Shown: positions 42,867 to 51,104 of the stretch, one piece after another
Layout of the letters: each line of letters begins with the position of its first letter
Position numbering within the stretch: the stretch's first letter is position 1
DNA from: Spirulina sp034932185
GTDB taxonomy: Bacteria > Cyanobacteriota > Cyanobacteriia > Cyanobacteriales > Spirulinaceae
NCBI RefSeq assembly: GCF_034932185.1
Contig: NZ_JAYGHW010000004.1
Coordinates: 1-64,000, forward strand
Direction of reading: 5' to 3'
Length of the DNA: 64,000 nucleotides
The notes under the pieces: generated by a model
Database searches by the model: none
The model's input: only the letters and a program-made list of their open reading frames with translations
Told to the model about the DNA's origin: nothing
Made by a program: the position numbers and the translations under genes

Positions 42867-43337
42867 ATGTTAAGCAGCTTTGAACGCCTTCTGTTTATTC
42901 GGCGCGTTTCAATTTTCCAAGAATTGCGCGACGAATTTCTCGTCAAGCTCGCCTCTGCCATGGATGAATTGTCTTTCCCCACGGATCACACCATTTTTGA
43001 ACAGGGGGAGGAGGGGCGATCGCTCTACATCGTCGTTTCCGGTCGGGTGCGTGTCCATGTAGGCGATCGCGACCTGGTGCGCCTTGATGCTGGCTCGATC
43101 TTCGGGGAAATGGCCCTCTTTGATGCCGAACCCCGCTCCGCCTCCGTCACCACCACCGAAACCTGTGATTGTCTTACCCTCAATCAACTCCAACTGATTG
43201 ATGCCATTGAAGAAACCCCCGAAATCGCCGTCAACATCACCCGCGCCCTCTCCCGTCGAATTCGCGAACTCAACGGCAAAATCAACAGCTACGAAACCGA
43301 GTTGAAAGAAATCAAAGCGATCAACACCTCCCGTTAA
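42867..43337 (+). CDS. Cyclic nucleotide-binding domain protein
   Basis: A 156-residue protein made of one Crp-type effector domain and a short C-terminal coiled-coil (RALSRRIRELNGKINSYETEL). The phosphate-binding cassette FGEMALFDAEPRSASV keeps Glu81 and Arg90, the residues that hold a cyclic nucleotide in Crp and PKA. There is no DNA-binding domain, so it is a sensor subunit, perhaps for the HEAT-repeat membrane protein encoded 62 nt upstream, where related proteins carry this domain fused. Confidence 0.85.
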   Translation: MLSSFERLLFIRRVSIFQELRDEFLVKLASAMDELSFPTDHTIFEQGEEGRSLYIVVSGRVRVHVGDRDLVRLDAGSIFGEMALFDAEPRSASVTTTETCDCLTLNQLQLIDAIEETPEIAVNITRALSRRIRELNGKINSYETELKEIKAINTSR

Positions 43338-43511
43338 AGTTTCCTAACCGGGTGAAATTCGTTTAAACTCTATTCATCCCTTTGTTTTCGGTCTCCTCAG
43401 ACCCCCCCGCGCTGCCCCTAGGATTTTTCTGATCCAGAAAAAATGTTCACCTCTGGGCAGACATGGCTAAAATAACAACTAAGTTCAGTAAAGGTGCAGT
43501 AGAAGTCCGGC

Positions 43512-44879
43512 ATGAATTTTGAACAGGATCATCAACTTTGCCTCGATAAACTCCTGTGGGCAACGCGCCAATTGGATGTCAACGTCAGCGATCAGGACAT
43601 TGCCAAAATCGCTGAAATCATCGTCCAAACCATGACAGGCCCCTGGCGGTACTTCCACACCCCTGATCACATCTTTGAGGTAGGGGGGTCAGCCAATGCG
43701 ATCGAAGTCCTCGCCGCCCTCTTCCACGATCTGGTCTACGTCCAAGTCGATCAAACCGTCAACTTCAACCTCACCTTCTACATCGTCCCCTTCATCCGGG
43801 AAGTCAAAGAACACCTTTACATCCGCGCCGCCGACGACCTCCCCCAAGACCCCCTGTTTACCATGGTGCTGCAAGTCTTCGGCTTCAGCCCCGGTCAACA
43901 ACTCTCCCCCTTTTCTGGTCAAAATGAATTTCTCAGCGCCTTAGTTTGTGCCAAAGTCCTCGAACCCTTCTTTAGCCAAGCCCTGATCCTCAAAATCATC
44001 GCCTGCATCGAAACCACCATCCCCTTCCGTCCCAACCGTGACGGCCTAACCCCCGCTGAACACCTTTACGAACGCCTCAAAGCCGCCAACGCGGAATATA
44101 ACCTTGAAATTCCCGACGCTGAACTGATCCAAGCCGTCCAGCAAGCGGTACGGATGGCCAACCGAGATGTGGGCAGTTTTGCCAACCCCAGTTCCGCCCG
44201 ATTCCTCGATAACACCTGGAGCCTGCTCCCCGAAACCAACCACAACCTCAAAAACCCCAGTTCCTACACCGTCAACGAATACCGGGTCGCCCTCCAAAAA
44301 ATGGAAGGGTTTATGAACTTCCTGAAGCCGGATCTGGTCTTTCAGCAGTTTGCCAACGAACCCCCCGATGCCGCCTATCAGAACTTGCTAGAGCGAGCGG
44401 AGCGCAATATCGAAATTGCCCGCCTCTACATCGGCAGCAAGCTATTCACGATGGCAGTGCTTGAAGCCCTCTCCCGTCGCTTCGGGCGCAATATCCCCCT
44501 CTCGACGATTATGGGAGAACTCAACCCCCTTGGGCTACAAATCGAGAAGCTCGAAGATTTCCTCCCCGATGTCCCCAATCACCATCCTGCCCGGAATAAC
44601 CTAGAGCGGGAAGTACTGGATCTTTTAGAAAAGGGCCGCTATAGCAGTTCCTCCTACGACATCAAAAATTCACCCCTCACCACCCTGATGGTCAAAGTGA
44701 TGGGGTTTGACCGGATTCGTGAACTCCTAGGCCAAGCCAAGGACTTTTTCAAGGATGAACTCAGCGGGGAAACGTTCCTGGCCGCCTGCGATCAGACCAT
44801 CGTTGAAATCATCACCACCAGTATGTCGAAGCTCTTCGACAGCCGTAAAACCGCCCTCATGCAAGCAACAGCCAGCTAG
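43512..44879 (+). CDS. HD-domain protein, putative metal-dependent phosphohydrolase
   Basis: A 455-residue soluble protein. The N-terminal third resembles HD-family phosphohydrolases of the COG4339 type: H49 and H53 in RYFHTPDHIFEV, and the HD pair H72-D73 in AALFHDLVYV. The rest is helical and unrecognised; it ends with DELSGETFLAACDQTIVEII. The gene follows the cNMP-binding gene (174 nt gap) on the same strand, which suggests, without proof, a phosphatase or nucleotide hydrolase acting in the same system. Confidence 0.65.
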   Translation: MNFEQDHQLCLDKLLWATRQLDVNVSDQDIAKIAEIIVQTMTGPWRYFHTPDHIFEVGGSANAIEVLAALFHDLVYVQVDQTVNFNLTFYIVPFIREVKEHLYIRAADDLPQDPLFTMVLQVFGFSPGQQLSPFSGQNEFLSALVCAKVLEPFFSQALILKIIACIETTIPFRPNRDGLTPAEHLYERLKAANAEYNLEIPDAELIQAVQQAVRMANRDVGSFANPSSARFLDNTWSLLPETNHNLKNPSSYTVNEYRVALQKMEGFMNFLKPDLVFQQFANEPPDAAYQNLLERAERNIEIARLYIGSKLFTMAVLEALSRRFGRNIPLSTIMGELNPLGLQIEKLEDFLPDVPNHHPARNNLEREVLDLLEKGRYSSSSYDIKNSPLTTLMVKVMGFDRIRELLGQAKDFFKDELSGETFLAACDQTIVEIITTSMSKLFDSRKTALMQATAS

Positions 44880-44901
44880 GTTCTCCCCTTACCGCATTTT
44901 T

Positions 44902-44929
44902 GTAGGGGCGAAAAATTTTTCGCCCCTAC
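44902..44929. repeat. Perfect 28-bp palindrome of the GTAGGGGCG family
   Basis: GTAGGGGCGAAAAA followed by TTTTTCGCCCCTAC, a perfect palindrome, shortest full form of the family. It lies just after the HD gene and could also act as a terminator (stem then few T). Confidence 0.85.
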
Positions 44930-44957
44930 GCTCATTTAGGCTACAACCAGATTCCCG

Positions 44958-44992
44958 ATTAATTCCAGATCAGCGTTAGATCAAGGGTGAAG
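44958..44992 (-). pseudogene. Fragment duplicating the 3' end of uma2
   Basis: 35 bp (ATTAATTCCAGATCAGCGTT and 15 more) equal to 45079-45113 with two mismatches. On the minus strand it reads FTLDLTLIWN and stop, the same end as the neighbouring Uma2 protein. Most likely the tail of a lost tandem paralogue. A MITE-like element lies between the two copies. Confidence 0.6.
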
Positions 44993-45000
44993 AACCGTAG

Positions 45001-45057
45001 GGTGCGTCAGAACGATTAATCCATGACGGAAAAGAGCAGCGTCACGGCTGACGCACC
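45001..45057. repeat. MITE-like element C with GGTGCGTCAG inverted ends
   Basis: 57 bp with perfect 10-bp inverted ends, nearly identical to copy B (8802-8858) over its right two thirds. Confidence 0.75.
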
Positions 45058-45079
45058 ATGGATCCAGCCAGGAAAGGAA

Positions 45080-45652
45080 TTAATTCCAGATCAGTGTTAG
45101 ATCAAGCGTGAAGTTGGGGAGGATGGGGTGGGCGGAAATTGTGGTGGGTTGGGTGAGGATTTCCGGGGGATGGTTGGGGCGGTAGCAGTGGACTTGTTGA
45201 CCTTCGGGGTCGATGAGCCAACCCAATTGTGCGCCATTGGCAATATATTCAGTCAGTTTGGCCTGAAGGGGGGGCAGGGTATCGCTGGGGGATTTGAGTT
45301 CAATGACAAAATCCGGGCAGATGGGGGCAAAGGTGCGACGTTGTTCGGGGGTGAGGGCATCCCAACGGCTTTGGGCAATCCAGGCAGCATCGGGGGAGCG
45401 GATGGCGCTGTTGGGGAGGGTGAAGCCAGCGGAGGAGTCGAAGGCAAGACCTAAACGGGTTTGGCGGTTCCAATACCAAAGTTGACCCGTAATACTTGCA
45501 TTTTGACGACCACTATCACTACCAGCGGGGGCGATAACGCTGAGTTCTCCTTGGGCGGTGCGTTCGAGTCTCAGGTCAGGGTTACTGGCACAGAGTTGAG
45601 CAAAGGCGGCATTGGTGAGTTGGAGGGTGGGGCGCAGATCGAGGGCAATCAT
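45080..45652 (-). CDS. Uma2 family protein (putative PD-(D/E)xK nuclease)
   Basis: A 190-residue Uma2 (DUF820) protein. The nuclease-fold residues are in SPDAAWIAQ (Asp near residue 88) and PDFVIELKSPSDTLP (Glu and Lys near 118-120); the helix that follows is QAKLTEYIANGAQLGWLID. Uma2 proteins are very numerous in cyanobacteria and their role is unclear. A duplicate of its 3' end lies at 44958-44992. Confidence 0.87.
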   Translation of the reverse strand: MIALDLRPTLQLTNAAFAQLCASNPDLRLERTAQGELSVIAPAGSDSGRQNASITGQLWYWNRQTRLGLAFDSSAGFTLPNSAIRSPDAAWIAQSRWDALTPEQRRTFAPICPDFVIELKSPSDTLPPLQAKLTEYIANGAQLGWLIDPEGQQVHCYRPNHPPEILTQPTTISAHPILPNFTLDLTLIWN

Positions 45653-45742
45653 GGCGTTTAGGGGTCGGGGCTGGTGGGGACGATAGCCTTGGGCTTCGGG
45701 GCGGCTTTGGGCAATGGGCGGATTGTCGGGATTAGGTTCTGT

Positions 45743-45794
45743 GTGGGGGCGAAAAATTTTTGTGCCTCCAGCAGGCTTACGCCAACGCCCCTAC
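45743..45794. repeat. GTAGGGGCG dispersed repeat (inverted copy)
   Basis: GTGGGGGCGAAAAATTTTTG, then GCCTCCAGCAGGCTTACGCC and AACGCCCCTAC: the full-length form in reverse orientation. It lies between the cold-shock and Uma2 genes. Confidence 0.85.
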
Positions 45795-45810
45795 CTGATT
45801 TTAAAGGAAG

Positions 45811-45842
45811 CCGAAAAAGCCCCCTACTTTTAAAGTAGGGAG
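45811..45842 (-). terminator. Terminator of the cold-shock gene
   Basis: Hairpin with arms CCCTACTT and AAGTAGGG (45822-45840), followed on the minus strand by GGGCTTTTTCGG, 40 nt after the csp stop. Confidence 0.7.
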
Positions 45843-45881
45843 CGATGTATTTATCGTTCTCCTTGGGGAGGAACGTTGAGC

Positions 45882-46091
45882 TTACAACAGGGTAACGTTG
45901 TTTGCTTGTAATCCTTTCGGGCCTTGTTCAATCGTGAATTTCACCCGTGCGCCTTCATCAAGGCTTCTCACATTGGGTTCTGAGATCGATCGGAAATGCA
46001 CAAAAACATCCTTGCTCCCACCATCGGGGGTGATAAAGCCGAAGCCCTTATCCTCGTTGAACCATTTCACAGTACCCACATCTTCTTGCAT
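45882..46091 (-). CDS. Cold-shock domain protein (CspA family)
   Basis: A 69-residue single OB-fold protein. The RNA-binding motifs RNP1 (KGFGFITP) and RNP2 (VFVHF) are both present, after TVKWFNEDKG. It acts as an RNA/DNA chaperone. A 160-nt leader region upstream (46092-46251) could hold a temperature-responsive leader, but no structure was assigned. Confidence 0.93.
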   Translation of the reverse strand: MQEDVGTVKWFNEDKGFGFITPDGGSKDVFVHFRSISEPNVRSLDEGARVKFTIEQGPKGLQANNVTLL

Positions 46092-46251
46092 TATTGACTT
46101 GTCCTAATTTAGAAAGTTGAATCTGAATGGCTCCAAAAGCTGATCAGACTCCCTTAGCAGTTTAAACGAAATTGATCCTTGTTTCCCACTGCGTGATCAG
46201 TTCAAAGATTTTTTTAAGAAATTCGGGGGGATTAACTGGGGAATGGGTGGG

Positions 46252-46572
46252 CTAAATCGTATCCTCGACTCCGGGCCAGAGGGCAGCAATCTCCGCCGCC
46301 TGTTGGGCAGCGGTGAAATGCTCCCAAACAATGCCGTTACAGTCTGTATCCTGGGTAAATTCAGGGGCTTGGTCATCTTCCCAACCCAAATGTCGCAAGG
46401 GGCCGCCTTCCTGGGCAGTGCCTTGGCGGATGGAAATGTTCACTGTTTCTGTGCGCCAGAGGGCGTAGGTGCTGGGAATCACCAGGGTTGGCGGCTGGCC
46501 GAAGCGTTGGGAATAGTCGGCAATGGTTGCCTCTAGATTGGCCACGCCAAGGGCCAAATGTAGTTTTTTCAT
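46252..46572 (-). CDS. VOC/glyoxalase-like protein
   Basis: A 106-residue protein with one VOC beta-alpha-beta unit: KKLHLALGVANLEATIADYSQRFG, then YALWRTETVNISIR and LRHLGWED. Such short proteins usually dimerise. The family is inferred from the pattern; ligand unknown. Close to tRNA-Gly on the same strand. Confidence 0.6.
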   Translation of the reverse strand: MKKLHLALGVANLEATIADYSQRFGQPPTLVIPSTYALWRTETVNISIRQGTAQEGGPLRHLGWEDDQAPEFTQDTDCNGIVWEHFTAAQQAAEIAALWPGVEDTI

Positions 46573-46591
46573 GACAATTGCCCTGGAAAAA

Positions 46592-46662
46592 AGCGGGTAG
46601 CGAGAATCGAACTCGCAACTAAAGCTTGGGAAGCTTTCGTTTTACCACTAAACTATACCCGC
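46592..46662 (-). tRNA. tRNA-Gly (CCC)
   Basis: 71-nt cloverleaf on the minus strand: acceptor GCGGGTA/TACCCGC, D arm GTTTAGTGGTAAAAC, anticodon stem AAAGC/GCTTT with loop TTCCCAA giving anticodon CCC (reads GGG), and T arm GCGAG-TTCGATT-CTCGC. CCA is not encoded. A T-run follows. Confidence 0.93.
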
Positions 46663-46773
46663 AACGATTTATGAAGATAGCATAGCTTACGCTGTCCTGG
46701 CAAGGGCGATGGGCGATCGCCCCCCATCGCCTCGCCCTCCCAAAGATCCCAATTATCCTGCCGGATCAACCCC

Positions 46774-47193
46774 TTAGGGTACGATCAAAACTGGACAGGG
46801 GGAGAGGTTGATCACCCGGTTCGTCACACTTTCCGCTGCCCCTTCGGTGGTCAGCCCCGTGCCGCGACAGCCCATGATGATTAAATCCGCCTCCAGTTCA
46901 TCGGCCACATCACAAATTGTAAAGGAAACCATGCCCTCCCGCTCTAGGGTTTCCGCCTCAATGCCCTGCTCAGTGAACAGCGTTTTCGCCCCTGTGAGCA
47001 GCTTCTCCACGGCCTCGGGGGAATGCATCACCGCCTCCGGGCCTGTGGGGGCTTCTGTGTCCGGCTCCGGCGGCTCCACCACCGAGAGCAACACCAAGCG
47101 GCTTTGATAAGTTTTGACGAGATTGGCCACGGTTTCCACCGCATGGCGGGTCTCACGGCTTTGATCGATGGGGAATAAAACAGTTTTAAACAT
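46774..47193 (-). CDS. Universal stress protein (UspA family)
   Basis: A 139-residue Usp starting MFKTVLFPIDQSRETRHAVE and ending with the ATP-binding pattern MGCRGTGLTTEGAAESVTNRVIN...PCPVLIV. The G-2x-G-9x-G-S/T signature suggests nucleotide binding. The ATG at 47193 is preferred because GGAGA lies 8 nt upstream and the alternative adds only MLMEILT. Confidence 0.9.
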   Translation of the reverse strand: MFKTVLFPIDQSRETRHAVETVANLVKTYQSRLVLLSVVEPPEPDTEAPTGPEAVMHSPEAVEKLLTGAKTLFTEQGIEAETLEREGMVSFTICDVADELEADLIIMGCRGTGLTTEGAAESVTNRVINLSPCPVLIVP

Positions 47194-47325
47194 GGTGAGT
47201 ATCTCCATTAACACCTACTCCGGTAAGATCGGCTAGGACGCGATCGCCTGGCAAGGGAGCAACTCTCCTGGCATCGCAACAGACATACTCACAAGAATAG
47301 AGCCTAATTTAGGAGGATATTTCCC

Positions 47326-48531
47326 GTGGCAAAAAAAACGGTAGCAAATTTAACAGATGCCGAAGTCGCCGGTAAGCGCGTTTTAGTCCGAGCCGATTTC
47401 AATGTGCCTCAGGATGACCAAGGGACAATCACCGATGACACCCGGATTCGTGCCGCCCTACCCACGATTCAAATGCTGATGGACAAAGGAGCCAAGGTGC
47501 TGCTCTCCAGCCACATGGGCCGTCCCAAGGGCAAGGTCAACGAAACGATGCGCCTCACCCCGGTCGCAACCCGCCTCAGTGAGTTACTGGGCAAGCCGGT
47601 GACGATGTGCAGTGATTGCATTGGCGATGCAGTCGCCAACGTTGTGGCGGGAATGGGCAATGGCGATGTGGCGCTGTTAGAAAATGTCCGTTTTTATGCC
47701 GAAGAAGAAGCCAATGACCCCGCCTTTGCTGAGAAACTGGCTGCCAATGCGGATCTCTATGTCAACGATGCCTTTGGCACTGCTCACCGCGCCCACGCTT
47801 CCACGGAAGGGGTGACGAAGTATCTCAGCCCCAGTGTGGCGGGTTTGTTGATTGAGAAGGAATTAGATTATTTGCAAAATGCGATCGACAATCCCCAGCG
47901 GCCCCTGGCGGCGATTATCGGTGGCTCGAAGGTGTCCAGCAAGATCGGTGTGATTGAAACCTTGTTGGAAAAATGCGACAAGCTGCTGATCGGCGGCGGG
48001 ATGGTGTTCACGTTCTACAAGGCTCGGGGCTTGAATGTGGGGAAATCCCTCGTCGAGGAAGATAAGCTCGAACTCGCGAAAAGCCTCGAAGCAGCGGCGA
48101 AGGAAAAAGGGGTGGAGTTACTCCTCCCCACCGATGTGATTGTGGCGGATAACTTTGCCCCCGATGCCAACGCCCAAACCGTCAGCGTTGAAAATATTCC
48201 CGATGGTTGGATGGGTTTAGATATTGGCCCCGATTCGGTGAAAACTTTCCAAGCGGCTTTGGCGGATTGCAAATGTGTGATCTGGAATGGCCCCATGGGG
48301 GTGTTTGAGTTTGATAAATTTGCCGCCGGAACAGAGGCGATCGCCCACACCCTCGCGGAACTCACCCCTAAAGGCACAGTAACCATCATCGGCGGTGGGG
48401 ATTCTGTGGCAGCGGTGGAAAAAGTGGGTGTGGCGGAAACCATGAGCCACATTTCCACAGGGGGCGGTGCAAGCCTCGAACTCCTTGAAGGGAAAGTCCT
48501 CCCCGGTATTGCCGCCCTCGACGAAGCCTAA
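47326..48531 (+). CDS. pgk: Phosphoglycerate kinase
   Basis: A 401-residue enzyme of glycolysis and the Calvin cycle that interconverts 1,3-bisphosphoglycerate and 3-phosphoglycerate with ADP/ATP. The signature VLVRADFNVPQDD lies near residue 19, SSHMGRPKG near 64, and the Gly-rich nucleotide loop GGGDSVAAVEKVG near 353. The start is GTG at 47326, preceded by AGGAGG at 11 nt. The 3' end abuts a GATCCCCCC repeat. Confidence 0.96.
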   Translation: MAKKTVANLTDAEVAGKRVLVRADFNVPQDDQGTITDDTRIRAALPTIQMLMDKGAKVLLSSHMGRPKGKVNETMRLTPVATRLSELLGKPVTMCSDCIGDAVANVVAGMGNGDVALLENVRFYAEEEANDPAFAEKLAANADLYVNDAFGTAHRAHASTEGVTKYLSPSVAGLLIEKELDYLQNAIDNPQRPLAAIIGGSKVSSKIGVIETLLEKCDKLLIGGGMVFTFYKARGLNVGKSLVEEDKLELAKSLEAAAKEKGVELLLPTDVIVADNFAPDANAQTVSVENIPDGWMGLDIGPDSVKTFQAALADCKCVIWNGPMGVFEFDKFAAGTEAIAHTLAELTPKGTVTIIGGGDSVAAVEKVGVAETMSHISTGGGASLELLEGKVLPGIAALDEA

Positions 48532-48541
48532 CCCCCAAAGC

Positions 48542-48624
48542 GATCCCCCCGGCTACGCCGACCCCCTTAAAAAGGGGGTTAAAAAACAAAACCCCCCTTT
48601 TTAAGGGGGGGTAGGGGGGGATCC
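48542..48624. repeat. GATCCCCCC palindromic repeat between pgk and 112-residue gene
   Basis: One unit starting GATCCCCCCGGCTACGCCGA. Its last base (48624) abuts the stop codon (TAG) of the convergent gene. Confidence 0.9.
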
Positions 48625-48963
48625 CTAGCGGCGCATTTGCTGCGCCATGGTCATAAACGGATTCAAACTTGGGCCCGGCTTCCGTTTCCCAAAGGTTTGT
48701 AACGTGCCGCCATATTCCGGCGCAAAGGTGACATCCGGTTGCGATTCCGGTTTCGGCGCAACAGGTAGCGGAGGCGGGGGAACCACCACAGGAGCCGGAG
48801 CTGGTGCAGCCATGGTGACAGGTTTGGCCACCACTGCGGGTTCATCAGGTTCAGGAGCCTTAGCCTTGGGCGTAAGGGGTTCACTGGGAGCTTCATCCCC
48901 GTCCTTAATTTCTAAATAGAAATCTTCACCTTTTTGGGTGAGTTTTTTCAAAAAGCCGACCAT
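48625..48963 (-). CDS. Hypothetical Pro/Ala-rich protein
   Basis: A 112-residue protein. It starts with a conserved-looking MVGFLKKLTQKGEDFYLEI, has a disordered Pro/Ala/Val linker (about residues 35-75), and ends with YGGTLQTFGKRKPGPSLNPF. No family recognised; similar short cyanobacterial proteins with this N-terminus exist in memory but carry no function. Divergent from the thioredoxin gene. Confidence 0.65.
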   Translation of the reverse strand: MVGFLKKLTQKGEDFYLEIKDGDEAPSEPLTPKAKAPEPDEPAVVAKPVTMAAPAPAPVVVPPPPLPVAPKPESQPDVTFAPEYGGTLQTFGKRKPGPSLNPFMTMAQQMRR

Positions 48964-49126
48964 GGTTCATCTCTCCGTTAATAACGCACAATTAAGAGCA
49001 GGGCAAAGCAACCAGACCAAACTAGGCATAATTGCTCATTTTGTTCACATATTTTAATATTTTAGATTAATTTTGGTTATCTTTCACCCGGACTAACCCT
49101 AAAACTTTCCTCTTTCCCCCATTCCT

Positions 49127-49444
49127 ATGGCAACCAAAAAGCAATTCACCAGTTTTGAAGACATCCTCGCCCAAAGCGATAAGCCTGTGCTTGTCGATTT
49201 CTATGCGACTTGGTGCGGCCCCTGCCAAATGATGGCCCCCCTGTTGGAGCAGGTGGGCCATCAACTCAAAGACCGGCTACAAATTGTCAAAATTGACAGC
49301 GATCGCTATCCCAACCTTGCCCAACGTTATGGCATTCAAGCCCTGCCTACCCTGGTTTTATTTAAAAACGGTGAACCTGTTGATCGCATTGAAGGACTAA
49401 TCCAAGGGCCCCAACTCGTGACTCACCTCAACAACCTCCTTTAG
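49127..49444 (+). CDS. trxA: Thioredoxin
   Basis: A 105-residue thioredoxin with the active site WCGPC (Cys30 and Cys33) in VDFYATWCGPCQMMAPL and the cis-Pro in IQALPTLVLF. It reduces disulfides using ferredoxin- or NADPH-derived electrons. Stand-alone gene. Confidence 0.94.
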   Translation: MATKKQFTSFEDILAQSDKPVLVDFYATWCGPCQMMAPLLEQVGHQLKDRLQIVKIDSDRYPNLAQRYGIQALPTLVLFKNGEPVDRIEGLIQGPQLVTHLNNLL

Positions 49445-49945
49445 CCCGAATCCAATGACTCAGATTAAACCCAGGGGGGAGATTAGCCCATTCAGGACTT
49501 TAGTCCCAGTTGAAGGGGCGAAAAATCTCCCTGGAGATGGATGCAAACTTGGGGAGATTGGAAGAGAATATTAATATTGGGCGATCGCCCCTTGTTTCCG
49601 TTTATGCTGAGTTGTTTGGAAGCAACGGGGGATCCCTGGAAAACCTGGCATTGTGGTGAAAAATGGGTGAGATCAGAAAAGGAACCGACGACTTGCCGTG
49701 TTTCGTCTCGGTTCCCTCTCTGGTTCGCTCCTCACACAATAGTAAGAATAACCAATGGATATGATTCTGTCAACTTAATTAACAGCCAAAATTTCCCAGC
49801 GGGGCGATTTCCATCCGCAATTGTGATCACAGCAACAAATGATCTCCTATCCGGTTCGGAGATTTCACCATTCGCCCCCCTGACGAACCCGGACAGAATC
49901 CCGCACCATAGAATAGTGACCCAACAAAGGAGTCTTGTAGCAATA
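49445..49945. other. Long region upstream of the sigma factor gene
   Basis: 500 bp without a credible gene. It holds a partial GGGGCGAAAAATCTCCCTGG repeat (49513), a hairpin GGAACCG/CGGTTCC (49681-49715) and the string CTCCTCACAC (49728-49737). An A/T-rich stretch at 49740-49800 may carry the promoter. The open frame from 49541 is treated as a leader, because the conserved N-terminus begins at 49946. Confidence 0.5.
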
Positions 49946-50923
49946 ATGCCAACAGCGAACCTCTCAGCCGCCCCCAAAGCGGTGTCCACCGACCTTGTAC
50001 GCACCTATCTCCAAGAGATTGGCCGCGTCCCCCTGCTCACCCACGAGCAGGAAATTTACTATGGCAAGCAAGTTCAACAGATGATGGCATTGCTCACCAT
50101 CAAGGAAGATCTGACCGCCGGGCTGGATCGTGAACCCACTGCCGCCGAATGGGCCGAAGCTGCCCACCTCAGCGAAGAGGAGCTTGAACGCCAAATGCTT
50201 CAGGGCCAACGAGCCAAGCGGGCGATGATTGAAGCCAATCTGCGCTTAGTGGTGTCCATTGCCAAAAAGTACCAAAAACGCAATATGGAGTTCTTGGATT
50301 TGCTCCAGGAAGGTGCTTTGGGTTTAGAGCGGGGTGTGGAAAAATTCGATCCCACCCGGGGCTATAAGTTCTCCACCTATGCCTATTGGTGGATTCGCCA
50401 AGCGATTACCCGCGCCATTGCCCAGCAATCCCGCACGGTGCGCCTGCCGATCCACATTACGGAAAAGCTCAACAAAATCAAAAAAACCCAGCGGGAACTG
50501 GCCCAAGAATTGGGCCGCCGAGCCACGCCGAAGGATATTGCGATCGCCCTCGAAATGGAGCCGAACCAAGTCCGGGATTATCTGACGGTGGCCCGCCATC
50601 CCCTTTCTTTGGATATGCGGGTGGGGGATAACCACGATACGGAACTCTCCGAACTCCTAGAAGATGAAGATTCTTCCCCCGACGACTACGCCACCCAAGA
50701 ATCCCTGCGGCAGGATCTCCAAAACCTGATCGCGGAACTCACCCCCCAACAGCGGCGGGTGATCATTCTGCGCTACGGCTTGGAGGATGGCAATCCCCTT
50801 TCTTTGGCCAAAATTGGCCATCAACTCAGCTTAAGCCGTGAGCGGGTGCGTCAATTAGAGCAACAGGCCCTCAACCAATTACGCAAACGGCGGGCCCGGG
50901 TTAAAGAATACGTGGCCAGCTAG
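49946..50923 (+). CDS. Group 2 RNA polymerase sigma factor (SigB/SigD-like)
   Basis: A 325-residue sigma-70 protein without the group 1 N-terminal extension. Region 1.2 is STDLVRTYLQEIGRVPLLT, region 2 has EANLRLVVSIAKKYQKRNMEF and FSTYAYWWIRQAITRAI, region 3 is about residues 190-260, and region 4.2 is SLSRERVRQLEQQAL. Cyanobacterial group 2 sigmas serve light, nutrient and stress responses; the pattern is nearest SigB/SigD in memory. The ATG at 49946 has AAAGGAG 13 nt upstream. A terminator follows. Confidence 0.9.
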   Translation: MPTANLSAAPKAVSTDLVRTYLQEIGRVPLLTHEQEIYYGKQVQQMMALLTIKEDLTAGLDREPTAAEWAEAAHLSEEELERQMLQGQRAKRAMIEANLRLVVSIAKKYQKRNMEFLDLLQEGALGLERGVEKFDPTRGYKFSTYAYWWIRQAITRAIAQQSRTVRLPIHITEKLNKIKKTQRELAQELGRRATPKDIAIALEMEPNQVRDYLTVARHPLSLDMRVGDNHDTELSELLEDEDSSPDDYATQESLRQDLQNLIAELTPQQRRVIILRYGLEDGNPLSLAKIGHQLSLSRERVRQLEQQALNQLRKRRARVKEYVAS

Positions 50924-50977
50924 CCACAAGCTGAAAACATGATGTTCAAGACTTAAATTTGTGTTGGTGAGAGGTTG

Positions 50978-51004
50978 GGGTGAGCAATTTGCTCACCCTT
51001 TTTT
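50978..51004 (+). terminator. Rho-independent terminator of the sigma factor gene
   Basis: Perfect 8-bp stem GGGTGAGC/GCTCACCC with a 5-nt loop, then six T residues. Confidence 0.9.
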
Positions 51005-51038
51005 CGTGGTTGCTTCCTGATCCTGGGCGAATCCCCGG

Positions 51039-51085
51039 AGGGCGAAAAATTTTGTGCCTCCGGCAGGCTTACGCCAACGCCCCTA
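51039..51085. repeat. GTAGGGGCG dispersed repeat (inverted copy)
   Basis: GGGCGAAAAATTTTGTGCC, then TCCGGCAGGCTTACGCC and AACGCCCCTAG. It lies between the sigma and lipoprotein genes. Confidence 0.8.
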
Positions 51086-51104
51086 GGGTGGTTCAGAACC
51101 CCAA

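Noticed and set aside
49681..49740. Hairpin followed by CTCCTCACAC downstream of trxA, like the conserved core of the Yfr1 small RNA
   Set aside because: The motif is close, and Yfr1 often lies near trxA, but the 3' terminator hairpin with T-run is missing and the leading A of the core is absent.
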